Origin: Gigantopelta aegis | Taxonomy: Eukaryota > Mollusca > Gastropoda > Neomphalida > Peltospiridae | Length of the DNA stretch: 64,000 nucleotides | Direction: 5' to 3' | Assembly: GCF_016097555.1 (NCBI RefSeq) | Contig: NC_054704.1 | Span: 99,770,343 to 99,834,342, forward strand | Shown: one piece after another, positions 11,268 through 23,345 of the stretch | How the letters are laid out: the number at the start of each line of letters is the position of its first letter | Numbering within the stretch: the stretch's first letter is position 1 | Made by a program: the position numbers and the translations under genes | The notes under the pieces: generated by a model | What the model was told of the DNA's origin: nothing | What the model saw: the letters and a program-made list of their open reading frames with translations, nothing else | Database searches by the model: none

Positions 11268-12235
11268 TTGTTATTCTGGGCAGCGATTCGAGGGAGCCTA
11301 TGAGTCTGGGGCAATGACCAGCCTGTATTAGAGAGCGGATCGTCATCATGCGTGATGACCAGTAGCCTTGTATCGCCCGACTGACCCATTAATCAATGGC
11401 CGGCCGACCGGTCGGTCGGTCCCACTACCGTGATTGCCAGGACATCGCCGCTAGTGTCTATCATCGAGGCGAATTAATACAGATCCGTGACCAGTTTACG
11501 GGGACAAAGGTTTGAAGGTGTTTGTTTCTCCATATCTTCAAAGTTTTCTCAATAAAAGTAGTGCGGGTGGCCTTTTCAAAAGTGTGGTCTAACTCTGCTA
11601 GGAAGCGAAGTTGAAGATGGCCGCCAACATGATTAAAATACGTGTTTTTTCAACTTCTGTTTGTCTTATGAAAATCCTTTTGATGTGGAAATATATGTTT
11701 GGAGGGTCTATAGGGTGTATACTACCAAATAAAATCCCATAGTTGACAATAGTAACATGTGTGGCTAAACCTGCTACCTGCAGCGTATCAAACAACATAA
11801 ACACCACGGATACAAATACTACCACCCCTCACCCTTAAAGTGAATCAGAAAAAATTGGAGGTGAAGCTGTTCATTTAAAAAATAACGGGTAGCATCTATG
11901 ACTACCCTAGTTCCACACAAACTTTGAGTACTTTTTTTCACAGGTACCCCAAACATGTTTCAAGCACAAGGCTACTTGACACAGTGGTACTAGACAAAAT
12001 AAAATTGCATACAATTTTTGCTCAGATGAAACTATTTTATTTTACAACCAACACATTCACATTTATCACCAATCACAGGACTTGTGGTGTTAACTTCTTT
12101 ATCAAAAGTTGGGTGCACCTCGAATTTTGACCCAGCCAGAAGTTATTTGGTTTTGTACTATAGGTGGCACCACCAAAGTCGGTCATTTGTTTTTAATGCT
12201 GACTTGCAGTGTTTATTATGTGAGATATATGCGCT
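11268..12235. other. Non-repetitive stretch including a GC/CpG-rich patch
   Basis: About 11285-11480 is CpG-rich with an alternating CCGACCGGTCGG core and could be regulatory, but I see no gene attached. About 11510-12180 contains AAGATGGCCGCCA, a phrase also present at 19809, so an unnamed dispersed repeat may be involved. The short frames at 11598-11825 (-) and 11924-12326 (+) show no domain. Confidence 0.4.
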
Positions 12236-12337
12236 GATGGATGAAAGAAAGAATGGATGTTTGACGACACCCCAGCACACATATACACCTATGCTATTGA
12301 GTGTCAACCTAAGGTTAATTCTATGATTATTTACATT

Positions 12338-12414
<77 letters not shown>

Positions 12415-12446
12415 GTAAAACAAAAAAGTGTAAAGAGCTGTGAAAA
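12236..12446 (-). mobile_element. 5'-truncated LINE/SINE 3' end interrupted by (TA)n
   Basis: Same layout as 5331-5475: a GACGACACCCCAGCAC motif on the plus strand, then GCTATTGAGTGTCA, then AATTATGTAAAAC and GTGTAAAGAGCTGTG. A (TA)n tract of about 33 units (12342-12406) has expanded between the two halves. Confidence 0.75.
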
Positions 12447-12756
12447 ACAAAAGAATAATGAAGAGGAGTATAATTTAAAATTCTGTATGAATACTAAATT
12501 ATTTTTAAAAAAGACGCGAAACAAAATCTATCTTTTCTCGTCGGCTTGCTGATGGATGGATTCTTCCACTTGTCCCATTGGCTTCCACCTCTAAATTTTA
12601 ATCTAATTCGCCATGATTAGTATATCAAAGACCATGGTATATGTTTGTCCTGTCACTGGGAATATGCAAATATTAAAGAATATTTGCTGTTGATTAAAAA
12701 CAATTGCTGTAGTCTAAAATATGCCCAGATATCATTAAATATTCCTTCCCAACCAG
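12447..12756. other. AT-rich intergenic sequence
   Basis: Nothing recognised. Confidence 0.5.
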
Positions 12757-13072
12757 ACAATGGCAGTCCTTCTATAGACAACGTAGGAATGACGACGAAT
12801 CGTCCTGGAGAGTAGTAGTCCTCCTATAAACAAATAATGAGAGTGGCAGTCCCCTAAAGATAGTAGGGAGGACGATGCTTAGTATTGTATAGTGGCAGTC
12901 CTCTTATTGCCAGAGCAGGTAGGACGATATATCATCTCGGAGAATGGCAGTCATCTTATTGGGATTAGGAAGATGATGCATCGTCTTGGAAAGTGGCATT
13001 CCTCTTATTGGGAGTAAAAAGGACGATGTATCGTCTTGGAGAGTGGCAGTCCTCGTATAGGCAAAACATCTG
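12757..13072. repeat. Degenerate tandem repeat, about 60-bp unit
   Basis: Five to six diverged units built on GGCAGTCCTCTTATTGG, then AGTAGGACGATG and ATCGTCTTGGAGAGTGGCAG. Divergence between units is much higher than in the other arrays of this window, so it is older. Similar phrases occur at 8540-8720. Confidence 0.7.
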
Positions 13073-13645
13073 GCAGTGATACGGTTTTTATAATGATAAT
13101 TGTTGTATCGATCAGATTAGATGGCGTTTACTGTTAGTGTTAACGAAATTGCAATTGTGTGCTGCCTTGTAAAAAATCATATCACTTACTACTAAAAATA
13201 AACTGACATTTAGGAAAATGTCCAGATACAGTGTTTGTATCGAAAACTCATAATATATTGTCGTCACGGGATTATACGTTTGTAAATGTTTAAACAAGTG
13301 AGAATAACTTGGCGCCAAAACTGTGTCCTGTTTGTTAGTTTAATATATCTAGGTATTAGATTATATATTGGTGACAAATTAGAACATTTATCTGCTAATA
13401 ACTGATATTAATTAACTTGTCTCAAGATACAGGATTAACTGTCTACATTGGGTTACATCTAACAGTCAATAAAAAAAACCCACTCCAAAACAATGACCAG
13501 TGTAATCCGAGATACCTATATGCACTGGTGTATGGCAACCGAAAGGCTTGCAGATCACCGTTGGGTAGATATATCGCTTCACGTCTCAGTAATCACTCAA
13601 CGTTTTCAATATAATGTGATTTGTCTACATCTATTGATCTATTGA
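13073..13645. other. AT-rich intergenic sequence
   Basis: No repeat family recognised. Minus-strand frame 13112-13318 and plus-strand frame 13417-13614 have no domain. Confidence 0.45.
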
Positions 13646-13879
13646 TTCTCCGGTGCTAAGAAGTCTTTTCGGAACATTTCCATTGTAGTCGACGGTAATT
13701 GCAGCGGCCAAGCTACACAATGGGGCGGTAGGTATGAGATAATGGAAGTTAGCGTTCCATCCTCTGGAGACTCCGACCCGCACTCTTTTGTTATTGCTTG
13801 TAAAGGCTGTCTTTCCAATATGCCAGCAAACAAATGGCGGGTCGGTAACACTGGAATTGTGACAATATCGCTGCTCCTT
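13646..13879 (+). CDS. Possible single exon, unrecognised protein
   Basis: A 78-codon stretch with no stop, closed by TGA at 13880-13882. Most codons have a purine first position and mixed third positions, a pattern typical of real coding DNA and absent from surrounding AT-rich sequence. It includes WGGRYEIMEV and DPHSFVIACKGC (a CxxC pair). There is no ATG at its 5' end, so if real it is an internal or terminal exon; an AG acceptor candidate is at 13659-13660. The longer minus-strand frame over the same bases runs into the 38-bp minisatellite and looks less coding-like. The stop lies just before that minisatellite. I do not recognise the family. Confidence 0.35.
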
Positions 13880-13906
13880 TGACTGGCTACTGGTGATATT
13901 CGATGG

Positions 13907-14397
13907 TGCGCTGGCAATCGTAGTGCACGGTCTAGACATTGTGCTGCTCTGGCAATCGTAGTGCACTGTCTGGACATTGTGCTGCTCTGGCAATCGTAGT
14001 GCACTGTCTAGACATTGTGCTGCTCTGGCAATCGTAGTGTACTGTCTGGACATTGTGCTGCTCTGGCAATCGTAGTGCACTGTCTAGACATTGTGCTGCT
14101 CTGGCAATCGTAATGGACTGTCTAGACATTGTGCTGCTCTGGCAATCGTAGTGGACTGTCTAGACATTGTGCTGGTCTGGCAATCGTAGTGCACGGTCTA
14201 GACATTGTGCTGCTCTGGCAATCGTAGTGTACTGTCTGGACATTGTGCTGCTCTGGCAATCGTAGTGCACTGTCTGGACATTGTGCTGCTCTGGCAATCG
14301 TAGTGCACTGTCTAGACATTGTGCTGCTCTGGCAATCATAGTGCACTGTCTAGACATTGTGCTGCTCTGGCAGTCGTAGTGGACTGTCTAGACATTG
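13907..14397. repeat. Minisatellite, 38-bp unit
   Basis: About 13 units of CTCTGGCAATCGTAGTGCAC plus TGTCTAGACATTGTGCTG. Because 38 is not a multiple of three, each reading frame moves through the unit in turn, producing several overlapping minus-strand frames that are not genes. Confidence 0.95.
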
Positions 14398-14458
14398 CCA
14401 GCGTTATTCAGTTGTACGAAGACACTCGAGGAACGAATTTGAGGATTCCTTCCACCCC

Positions 14459-14490
14459 TGTGTGTGTGTGTGTGTGGGGGGGGGGGGGGG
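14459..14490. repeat. (GT)n then poly-G
   Basis: Short (GT)n tract followed by about 14 G. Confidence 0.9.
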
Positions 14491-14680
14491 TAGGCTTGTG
14501 CTGGCTAGGACTGACATTAGATTCGGTGTCAAGAATATACTGCATTCGTGTTGTATGTTACAGTACAGTACCCCATCGTCCTATTAAAGGGATAATCAGG
14601 TCAAATATGAGCCTTAGACATATCCGGACAACCAACACATACTGGTCAGCTTTGTTATAACTATGACAACGTTATCTATC

Positions 14681-16432
14681 TAAGTGGCAAGAACACATTT
14701 TATACTGCTGACAAGTGGTAAGAACACATTTTATATTACTGACAAGTGGCAAGAACACATTTTATATTACTGACAAGTGGTAAGAACACATTTTATATTG
14801 CTGATAAGTGGCAAGAGAGCACATTTTATTTTACTGACAAGTGGCAAGAACACATTGTATATTACTGACAAGTGGCAAGAACACATTTTATATTGCTGAT
14901 AAGTGGCAAGAACACATTTTATATTGCTGACAAGTGGCAAGAACACATTGTATATTACTGACAAGTGGCAAGAACACATTTTATACTGCTGACAAGTGGC
15001 AAGAACACATTTTATATTACTGACAAGTGGCAAGAACATATTGTATATTGCTGACAAGTGGCAAGAACACATTGTATATTTATGACAAGTGGCAAGAACA
15101 CATTTTATACTGCTGACAAGTGGCAAGAGCACATTTTATGTTGCTGACAAATGGCAAGAACACATTGTATATTTATGAGAAGTGGCAAGAACACATTTTA
15201 TATTACTGACAAATGGCAAGAAGACATTGTATATTGCTGACAAGTGGCATGAGCACATTTTATATTGCTGACAAATGGCAAGAGCACATTTTACATTGCT
15301 GACAAGTGGCAAGAGCACATTTTACATTGCTGACAAGTGGCAAGAAGACATTTTATACTGCTGACAAGTGGAAAGAGCACATTTTATGTTGCTGACAAAT
15401 GGCAAGAACACATTTTATATTGCTGACAAGTGGCAAGAGAGCACATTTTATATTACTGACAAGTGGCAAGAAGACATTTTATATTGCTGACAAGTGACAA
15501 GAACACATTTTATATTGCTGACAAGTGGCAAGAAAACACATTTTATATTGCTGACAAGTGGCAAGAGCACATTTTATGTTGCTGACAAATGGCAAGAACA
15601 CATTTTATATTGCTGACAAGTGGCAAGAGAGCACATCTTATATTGCTGACAAGTGACAAGAACACATTTTATATTGCTGACAAGTGGCAAGAAAACATTG
15701 CATATTACTGACAAGTGGCAAGAACACATTTTATATTGCTGACAAGTGACAAGAACACATTTTATATTGCTGACAAGTGGCAAGAAAACACATTTTATAT
15801 TGCTGACAAGTGGCAAAAGCATATTTTATGTTGCTGACAAATGGCAAGAACACATTTTATATTACTGACAAATGGCAAGAAGACATTGTATATTGCTGAC
15901 AAGTGGCATGAGCACATTTTATATTGCTGACAAATGGCAAGAGCACATTTTACATTGCTGACAAGTGGCAAGAGCACATTTTACATTGCTGACAAGTGGC
16001 AAGAAGACATTTTATATTGCTGACAAGTGGGAAGAGCACATTTTACATTGCTGACAAGTGGCAAGAGCACATTTTACATTGCTGACAAGTGGCAAGAGCA
16101 CATTTTATATTGCTGACAAGTGGGAAGAGCACATTTTATATTGCTGACAAGTGGCAAGAGCACATTTTATATTGCTGACAAGTGGCAAGAACACATTTTT
16201 TATTGCTGACAAATTGCAAGAGCACATTTTATATTGCTGACAAGTGGCAAGAACACATTTTATATTGCTGACAAGTGGCGAGAACACATTTTATATTGCT
16301 GACAAGTGGCAAGAACATATTGTATATTGGTGACAAATGGCAAGAGCACATTTTATATTGCTGACAAGTGGGAATAGCACATTTTATATTGCTGACAAGT
16401 CGCAAGAACATATTGTATATTGCTGACAAAGT
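14681..16432. repeat. Minisatellite, 31-bp unit, about 56 copies
   Basis: The unit is TGCTGACAAGTGGCAAGAAC plus ACATTTTATAT. Variants include one-base indels (29-33 bp), GAACACA/GAGCACA/GAAGACA and TTGCTG/TTACTG. Blocks of variants recur in order (for example 15190-15340 and 15855-16000), which shows duplication of multi-unit segments. Confidence 0.95.
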
Positions 16433-18285
16433 ACCGATGATATGAAGCATAAGAGAGTCATAGACAGGAAGTGGCAAGTTACAGTGTGTTCAAAAGGTTG
16501 TATGCACTGAATCAGGCCCTTCCCTGTCATAGTGGAATGTTCACCTTCAAATATTTACGGAAGAAAAAATCTCGCAATTCTCATTGGTATTAACGCATGA
16601 CTATATTTCTACATATGCTGTTATCAAGTCACAATAAATTAATATATATAAGTGCATTAGAAGTTAAAACCAATTAACATTATTGACATTGGGAATGGAT
16701 TTGGTACTGAGAAAGCTGAAAACACGTTTTAGTCGGTATAATTACTGTGTATTTTCAGTTGGTATAATTACTGTATTTTTGATCGGTATAATTATTGTGT
16801 ATTTTCGGTTAACATTTGTATTTTTTTGACTATATTATGGCTACTCTTTTGGTGATACTGTAGCTGTAACCAGATACATATAAACGTAATTACAAGGCTA
16901 AGGTGAGAAGGGTTCATGCTAGATGAATTAATAATAATTTATTCGCTGTAAACATATAGTTCATAGGCACACACAATTAGTGTTGCAGAGAAAAACTGTC
17001 ATGGTCAACAAAATGCAGTGATGAAGCATATATATCCATTTTTGAGAGATATAAATAATTATTGGCAATGATAAAAACGGATTCCGTAGTCTTTGTCGAA
17101 ATATCAAATCGTTGGTTGCAACTTGCGCTTTTCTCATAGCAAGGTAATAAATAAAGAATTATTATTTTAGATGATGTTTTAGATAACTTTATTTATAGAT
17201 ATTAAAATATTAAAAAAAAATGAATCGGATACCTTCAAACTTAGTAGTTGGTTTCAAATGATTTTTATATGATGTACGGACTGTGGATATTTCTTTGTTT
17301 TTGTAGCCATTGTGGTAGCCATCATGGATTCAAGCAATGATAAAAATTGCTCTGCATTGGAAAATAAATGCGAAAAATAAATTCCGTACCCCTTGAAATG
17401 TCTGTATTTGAAGTATTATTTTGGAGGTAAAACAGAATGTAAAACAAGTCCATCTCTTACTGTGGGCGGCCATTTCCGTGGTCATCTTGGATTTGAATGA
17501 TCGTGTAATATCTCAATTAATGAACTCCTTGACCCATAAAACTCACTAACATCACAATCTTGCTCTATGCTCTAGTTGATGTAAATTGTGATAAATCACA
17601 ATTCCCTTGTTCTGACTGTTATATTGGTGACCATCGTGAATTTAACTGATCTTGCAATGTCTTGATTCGTTGGGGGTATTTGAAACTGAATACCTTTACT
17701 CAAAAGACTGTCATAGGCAGTAACCATTTCTTGATACGTAATAAAGTATCCGAATTTTGTATTTCAAAATGTTTAAGCATATATTTTCGTATCTATAAAT
17801 GTGAAATTTATTTTTGAGTGTAGAATCACGTACATATTCTCTCTGTACTTCATGACTCAAACTTTTCAAATCTTATATTAATGATTCTAATATGACAGGA
17901 GAACAGAAAAGGATAGGTCATTTTATCTTCATGGCTACTGGTGTAGCTGGTGAAAGATAAGAAGAAATCAGTTGAAGTGTTTGTAGTTGCAACACATCTT
18001 GACGATATATTATTACTAATTTTTAAAAAGGCGCGGATCCAGGGGGAGGCTTCATAGTATCATGAAAATATTATATATATTGCATGCCCTCTCCCTAGAA
18101 AAGTGCCGCAGCCTAGGGCTAGTGGACAGTTAAACTAAGCTGTGTGATATCACCCCACTTACAGTGATAGCAGTTTCATCGGTGTTCACACAAACTCACT
18201 GTCTCGGCATTGTCGGATCTAGAGGAGTGCCACAGGAGACCTGAAAACATGTATCTGAACATTTTTATTTCAATACTGTCCGGAG
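16433..18285. repeat. AT-rich region with two weak tandem patterns
   Basis: At 16733-16806 a 25-bp phrase (CGGTATAATTA.TGTATTTTC) is repeated three times. Between about 17290 and 17690 a diverged unit of about 160 bp recurs: G(A/G)CCAT, about ten bases, then CATC(A/T)TGGATT and a TTGAATGATC-like phrase near 17305, 17467 and 17625. No gene is visible. Confidence 0.5.
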
Positions 18286-18533
18286 AGCCTGCCCTCGACC
18301 CTCCGACAGACCCCGCTCCCTTGGAGAGCCTGCCCTCGACCCTCCGACAGACCCCGCTCCCTTGGACAGCCTGCCCTCGACCCTCCGACAGACCCCGCTC
18401 CCTTGGAGAGCCTGCCCTCGACCCTCCGACAGACCCCGCTCCCTTGGAGAGCCTGCCCTCGACCCTCCGACAGACCCCGCTCCCTTGGAGAGCCTGCCCT
18501 CGACCCTCCGACAGACCCCGCTCCCTTGGAGAG
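18286..18533. repeat. Minisatellite, 41-bp unit, six copies
   Basis: Six nearly identical GC-rich units (CTGCCCTCGACCCTCCGACA plus GACCCCGCTCCCTTGGAGAGC). Open frames on both strands (18176-18598 and 18210-18587) are repeat translations. Confidence 0.95.
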
Positions 18534-19405
18534 CTTGGCTTATTTCCCTTACAAAAACTCAATCTTGCCCTTTTAGAAAACAATTGATCCACCCCCACCC
18601 ACCTCCACCCCCACCACCGACAAGATTCTGAATTTGCCCCTGCTAAAAGGCATTTACAAGAACCAAATCAAATTCTGGCACGTCAAATGGTGACACCAAG
18701 ACATTGTCTTCAGTTTTCGGGAAAGTGTGAAACATAGCAAATGTCTAGAAATGAATATTATCAACACCAAATCGTAAATTTGAACAGTGCAATATTTCAG
18801 AGGATTCTGTACCGTTAATTATATACATCTCCTAGGCTACGATAATACATCTCCTAGGCAACGAAATGTCTGAAACTTGTTTCAGAATCATATTAATTCA
18901 AAACCTCGTTTCATAAATTCCGTATGGGACACACGCCCCGTGTTATTATAATCTCCAAATGGCATTGTTAATGTCAGGATTGGCGAATTGAACTAATGAC
19001 CTTTTTAGCACTACACACAAAGCATGTCACTTCCGATACTTCAGCTGTCACGTCAAATGGCGTTCAGGGTTTAGAAAAGAAAACAGAAACATGTCTCTAA
19101 TTAATGTTTTCGTGTTTACAAAATCGATCTTCAGGTGACAAAAGGTATTAACCGTTTCCACCAAGACTGCATGGATGGCTTACCTGGATAAAGTTCCTGC
19201 AAATTATTATTTAAAGAACTTAAAGCAGCAGTATTGCCCTCCCGTCAAAAAGCATTATTTACCAATCAATCAACAACAACAAACAATTTCCCACTAAAAG
19301 ATCAACAAACAAATTAACAAACAAACAAACAAACAAACAGCAAAACACAACAAAACACCAATCCCCCCATGGTTAGTTATTAGAAAGGTTTCGCAATCAA
19401 ACAAT
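18534..19405. other. Intergenic sequence with (ACAA)n-rich segment
   Basis: No gene. A short ACAAAC-rich tract lies at about 19305-19345. Confidence 0.5.
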
Positions 19406-20430
19406 AACTGTTAAAGCGACAGACCCATGTTTGTAAACAGTAATACCCAGGGGGCAAAATGGAAGAATGGCCCCGGCGTGCTGTAAAAGGTTTGCCACTG
19501 TTAAATATGATTAACTCAGTGTTTTCCATTTGCCCAGTAGTCAGTCTCTGATTTGTTCTCTTTTTGGAAAGTATTTACTTTGTGTTTGAAGTTGATTCCA
19601 CATGGATTTTTTCCAAGGAATCCGATAGTGCTAACCGATTTTTTATAAATTTTGTCCAACATGACCACTCAGACCCCCTAATTATTTTTGCTGGAGGTCA
19701 ACGGGAAAACTTACTTATATATGAAAATGTTGGTCGATTTGGATACTTTTTGCATCGATTTATTTCAATTCAAGGATGGCCAATTCAATAAAATAATTTT
19801 CAAAACGCAAGATGGCCGCCATTATGCTCAACATTCAAAATGGCCTCGAAATGGTGAAATTTTCTAATGGTTTTTACCAAGCCATTTCAAATATCGTTAA
19901 TATCATTATCTTATATATTTATTGCCACAGTATTGTCTTTCCCAGCCTCCATAAATATTATTTTTTAATTTGACATAAGAAGAAAAGTAAAAGTGTTTTG
20001 GAAATAACAAACAAAAAAAAACAACCCAAAAAACCTATTTTTGTGTCAAGTTAGAAAACAATGGGCCCAGAAATAAATAACTTGAAGTAAATACCAGAGT
20101 AAGAAAATGGTGTTCCCTGTGGTGAGAATGATAGATTAATAAAATGGATCATGTATGTATAGTAAAATGTTACCTAAATCTGACAAAACTGATACCATCA
20201 TTCAAAAAGTATCTCAGTCGAAAGGGTATTTTGGCAGTTATGAATCACTATCAGATGGGTGATGTATACAGAATACCTAGAATAATGTCATAATATGGAA
20301 CAGTGTTGTAAACATAAATCTGCTTTCATCACTGAACTGAGCATTGTCTTCCGATTTCATCATCGGTATCAAACTGGAATCAGTATCATCTTAGCTCATC
20401 TAGTATGTCATGGTCAGTGGTGTTGGCCAA
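19406..20430. other. AT-rich sequence starting with a MITE-like end
   Basis: TTAAAGCGACAGACCC at about 19409 resembles the inverted-repeat end of the MITE at 6724-7133, but I see no matching right end. The plus-strand frame 19564-19791 has no recognised domain and is followed by AAGATGGCCGCCA. Confidence 0.35.
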
Positions 20431-20439
20431 CTTGGTATT

Positions 20440-20830
20440 CTAGGCAAGTGCTTCATAAGTGTGAATCGCATCTTTCTCCCTTTGTCAGTGAATAGCATGA
20501 TATACCGACTTTCTTCAGGTGTTTCTTTTTTCATTTTGGTCCAGTTGTCAGTAAAAATGTTGCGACATGACCTTTCTGCATCATGACAATCTAAAACCTG
20601 GAAAGCCCAAATAATGCAATGGTATAGTCGCCAAAGTTGACACATGGAAAGCTGGTAAGACATTCTCTAGGTGTTCCACTAATGCCTTGACATTGTGGTA
20701 GATTATCACTCTTTTCAATGTTGATGGTCCTTGCATTTGATAGCAATAAGAAGTGCCTGCATTCCTCGACGAAGCATAGACAATATACAGCGCAAACCTT
20801 GGGTCAGCCTCTTTGTGGAATTAAGGGTAT
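20440..20830 (-). pseudogene. Possible coding relic, family unknown
   Basis: Two adjacent minus-strand frames look protein-like. One, in 20640-20830, includes FALYIVYASSRNAGTSYCYQ and RVIIYHNVKALVEHLENVLP. The other, in 20400-20663, includes LDCHDAERSCRNIFTDNW and YIMLFTDKGRKMRF. A frame break separates them and the second lacks a sensible start, so if coding this is a broken copy of something. I cannot name a family. It could be a host gene fragment or part of an unlisted element. Confidence 0.25.
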
Positions 20831-21114
20831 TTCACGCTGACGCTGTTGTAACTTTATCCAAATGTGTTACAGGTTTGTACGAGATTAACCAAACTTAGTG
20901 TCCTTTTTTACAGGTTGAAGCTAGAGTAAACTTTAAGGTTACTGATATATTTCAACCTCGCTCTGAGCACCTGCTGACCTGAACTAATGGACACTATACA
21001 CTTTTTGATATGTCTACTACACCGGTATATCTTTACTATATAAACAAATGGTGTCATGCATCACAAGAAAACTAGTTCATTAAACGTAATATCCGTGTAG
21101 AAGGCATTTTAGGA
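20831..21114. other. Intergenic, nothing recognised
   Basis: No family or coding signal. Confidence 0.5.
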
Positions 21115-21115
21115 G

Positions 21116-21274
21116 ATAACCATATGGAGTTTTTAGATTTGTGGATGTTATTGTCTATTTGATCCCGCAAATGCCATTTTTGACCGAAAGCGTTAGCCTG
21201 AGGTTAAAAATGAAACATTTGCGGGCATCAAATAGACAATAACACCCGCAAATCTAAAAACTCCATATGGTTAT
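21116..21274. repeat. Long inverted repeat (foldback), arms about 65 bp
   Basis: ATAACCATATGGAGTTTTTA begins the left arm at 21116 and its exact complement ends the right arm at 21274. Pairing continues with few mismatches through TTATTGTCTATTTGAT and CCCGCAAATG, leaving a loop of about 20-25 nt around 21184-21204. No internal gene. Confidence 0.85.
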
Positions 21275-22262
21275 GTCCATTGTAAACTGAATCGTTTTTC
21301 TACGGAACTAAGTGTATATTTGGTAATAATTAAATTTCTGTTACATTCATTTCCACATTACGTCATCCCATTAGTCAAGACGCACCAACGGGAGTTTGTT
21401 CAATTCTCGATGAACGTAAAAATTACATAATCAGGGAACGTCATATCTGATGACGTCATCTTATATGGGAAAGTTGTCTTAATGAACGTTATTGTTTATA
21501 GACCAAAAATAATTCAAAATAAAGTAAGCATGATTCAAATTTAATTATAAGTATTGTTTGTTATTTCTTTTACATTCATCTGGGTATGAACAAAAACAAT
21601 CATCCGCAAAGTTATGCGAGAACGGCTTCGCCAGTTCACACAGTTTGCGAATGATTTTTAAAATACCTGACTACAATCTATCTGTAGACTCTTGAACCGT
21701 CAACTTGGCCTGTTTCAATTGCTAACGACGTCACTTTCTAATGACTTCATTAGCTTTCCGCGTGTTATTTTCATTTGATCCCGGAAAAAGAATGTAATTA
21801 ACCAATCACAATACAGAATACACTCGCCATCAGTTTAAAGATCCGAAAGCAAACTGTGTCTCGTTTTCTGTGACGTCACCAACTACACTCAAAGTCGTGA
21901 CGTTTCACTATCCGTAAAACAAACTCTTTAATAAATAAATTTACTCGAGATTGCAGCTTTAAGAACTGAAGTCATCTTAGAATCCACCAATAACTAATCA
22001 GTTTGTCTTTCGCATGTCTCATAACTGTGCTGATATGAAAATCCATAAATACCATACGAACATGGCACCTCACACGACTAAAACCATCTGGTGACCTTGG
22101 CTTGGCTTCGTCATCTAATTGATTCCATGTACGGTTTATATGAGGTTAATATCGCGCCCATGGAAAGGCAGCTGTGAGGAAGCAAGAGCTATTTGTTACA
22201 CGGCGACTTGGGTAATGAAATCAGCATCGATGGTAGGAGTCGTTAAGTTATCCCATCTGACT
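21275..22262. other. Intergenic sequence with CRE-like sites and a short inverted repeat
   Basis: The palindrome TGACGTCA (CREB-type site) occurs near 21452, with partial TGACGTCA-like matches near 21727 and 21870. A second inverted repeat (AATCATCCGCAAA near 21599 with TTTGCGAATGATT near 21645) echoes the CCGCAAA phrase in the foldback just upstream. No coding block. Confidence 0.35.
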
Positions 22263-22264
22263 TA

Positions 22265-22332
22265 AGGCTGGTGGATACTGGACTCGAATCCCGATACCGG
22301 TACCCACCCAGAGCAACAGTTAAGAGTTAAAT
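22265..22332 (+). mobile_element. SINE-B head fragment
   Basis: A diverged match to the SINE-B head: CTGGTGGATACTGGACTCGA, then ATACCGGTACCCACCCAGAG. The 3' part is missing. Confidence 0.55.
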
Positions 22333-22562
22333 TTTAAAACAAAACGAAAAATATTCCTCACAAAATCAATATGTTTTCTATAGATATTTAGGAGGAGCGA
22401 GAGCTGTTCAAAAAGTGTAAAGTTTTATAATGTTTTTAATGGAAGGAGCCCTAAATCCTGTTGTTGTTTTTGAAAATATAATTTAAAGGTCCTTGACAGG
22501 TGGACGGGATAACTTTGCATTTTTTTATGTATTCTATAATATATGATGTTTGACCAAAAATA

Positions 22563-22612
22563 AGGGGGGGGGGGGGCGGGGGCGGATGGAGGGCCCCCCC
22601 CCCCCCCCCCCC
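22563..22612. repeat. Poly-G and poly-C tracts facing each other
   Basis: A G-run with GGCGGGGGCGGATGGAGGG, then about 20 C, then GCGTGAATCCACGCCTG. The facing runs can pair. The 87- and 142-codon minus-strand frames across it are compositional. Confidence 0.8.
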
Positions 22613-22987
22613 GCGTGAATCCACGCCTGCCATTAAAGCACTGCATTTCATAATGTAATGTTTCAAAAACGCCGCGCCTGGGGCATATTTGGGAGGGAGA
22701 GCGCTCGCAATCACTCGCTAGACTGTGTTTTTGGTCCCACTTAACTTTAAATGTATGAGATATGAACACGACGGTACCAGTCCAACTGGTCGCGAGCGCT
22801 CGGTCTTCTGAACACAGCTCTGCTTCTAGTGGTCCACTCCGATAATTAAGCAATCAGACTTGACGAAAATAACCGCATGCCACTAAGAATAAACTGATAC
22901 GAAACCCAGACGAATATGATAGAGGTACACTCGTTGCAACCAATTAATGATCTATCTTAAATGACTTTTATTTCACTTGATTGAAAA

Positions 22988-23302
22988 GAAGGCGCGGGAC
23001 GTAGGTCAGTGGTAAAACGCTCGCCTGTGGCGCTGTCGGTCTAGGATCGATCCTCGTCAGTGGGCCATTGGTCTATTTCTCTTTCCTGCCAGTGCACCAT
23101 TTGACTGGTATGTCGACGGCCGTTGTATGTGTTATCCTGTTTGTGGGATGGTGCATATACAATATTCGTTTAGTACTACTGGAATAATGTAGCGGGTTTC
23201 CACTCTAAGACAATATCAAAATTACGAAATGTTTGACATCCAATAGCCGATGACTAATAAATCAATGTGTTCTAGTGGTGTCGTTAAATAAAGCAAAGTT
23301 TA
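22988..23302 (+). mobile_element. SINE-A (A2), full length
   Basis: Plus-strand copy with a GCGGGACGTAGGTCAGTGGT A-box head, a GGTCTAGGATCGATCC B box, the GGTGCATATACAATATT body, CAATAGCCGATGACTAATAA and a GTGGTGTCGTTAAATAAAGC end. It shows the whole family layout: tRNA-like head, body, LINE-like tail. Confidence 0.92.
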
Positions 23303-23345
23303 ACTGACGGAAATGAAAATCAGACACGTTATATTGCTATGAATG

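Noticed and set aside
14767-16477. Several 60-121 codon minus-strand frames with repeating CHLS and KCVLA motifs
   Set aside because: They are phases of the 31-bp minisatellite.
18176-18598. 140- and 125-codon frames on both strands
   Set aside because: Both are translations of the six 41-bp GC-rich units.
22425-22853. 142-codon minus-strand frame with Pro/Gly runs
   Set aside because: The runs are poly-G and poly-C tracts, and the rest has no domain or coding-like codon pattern.
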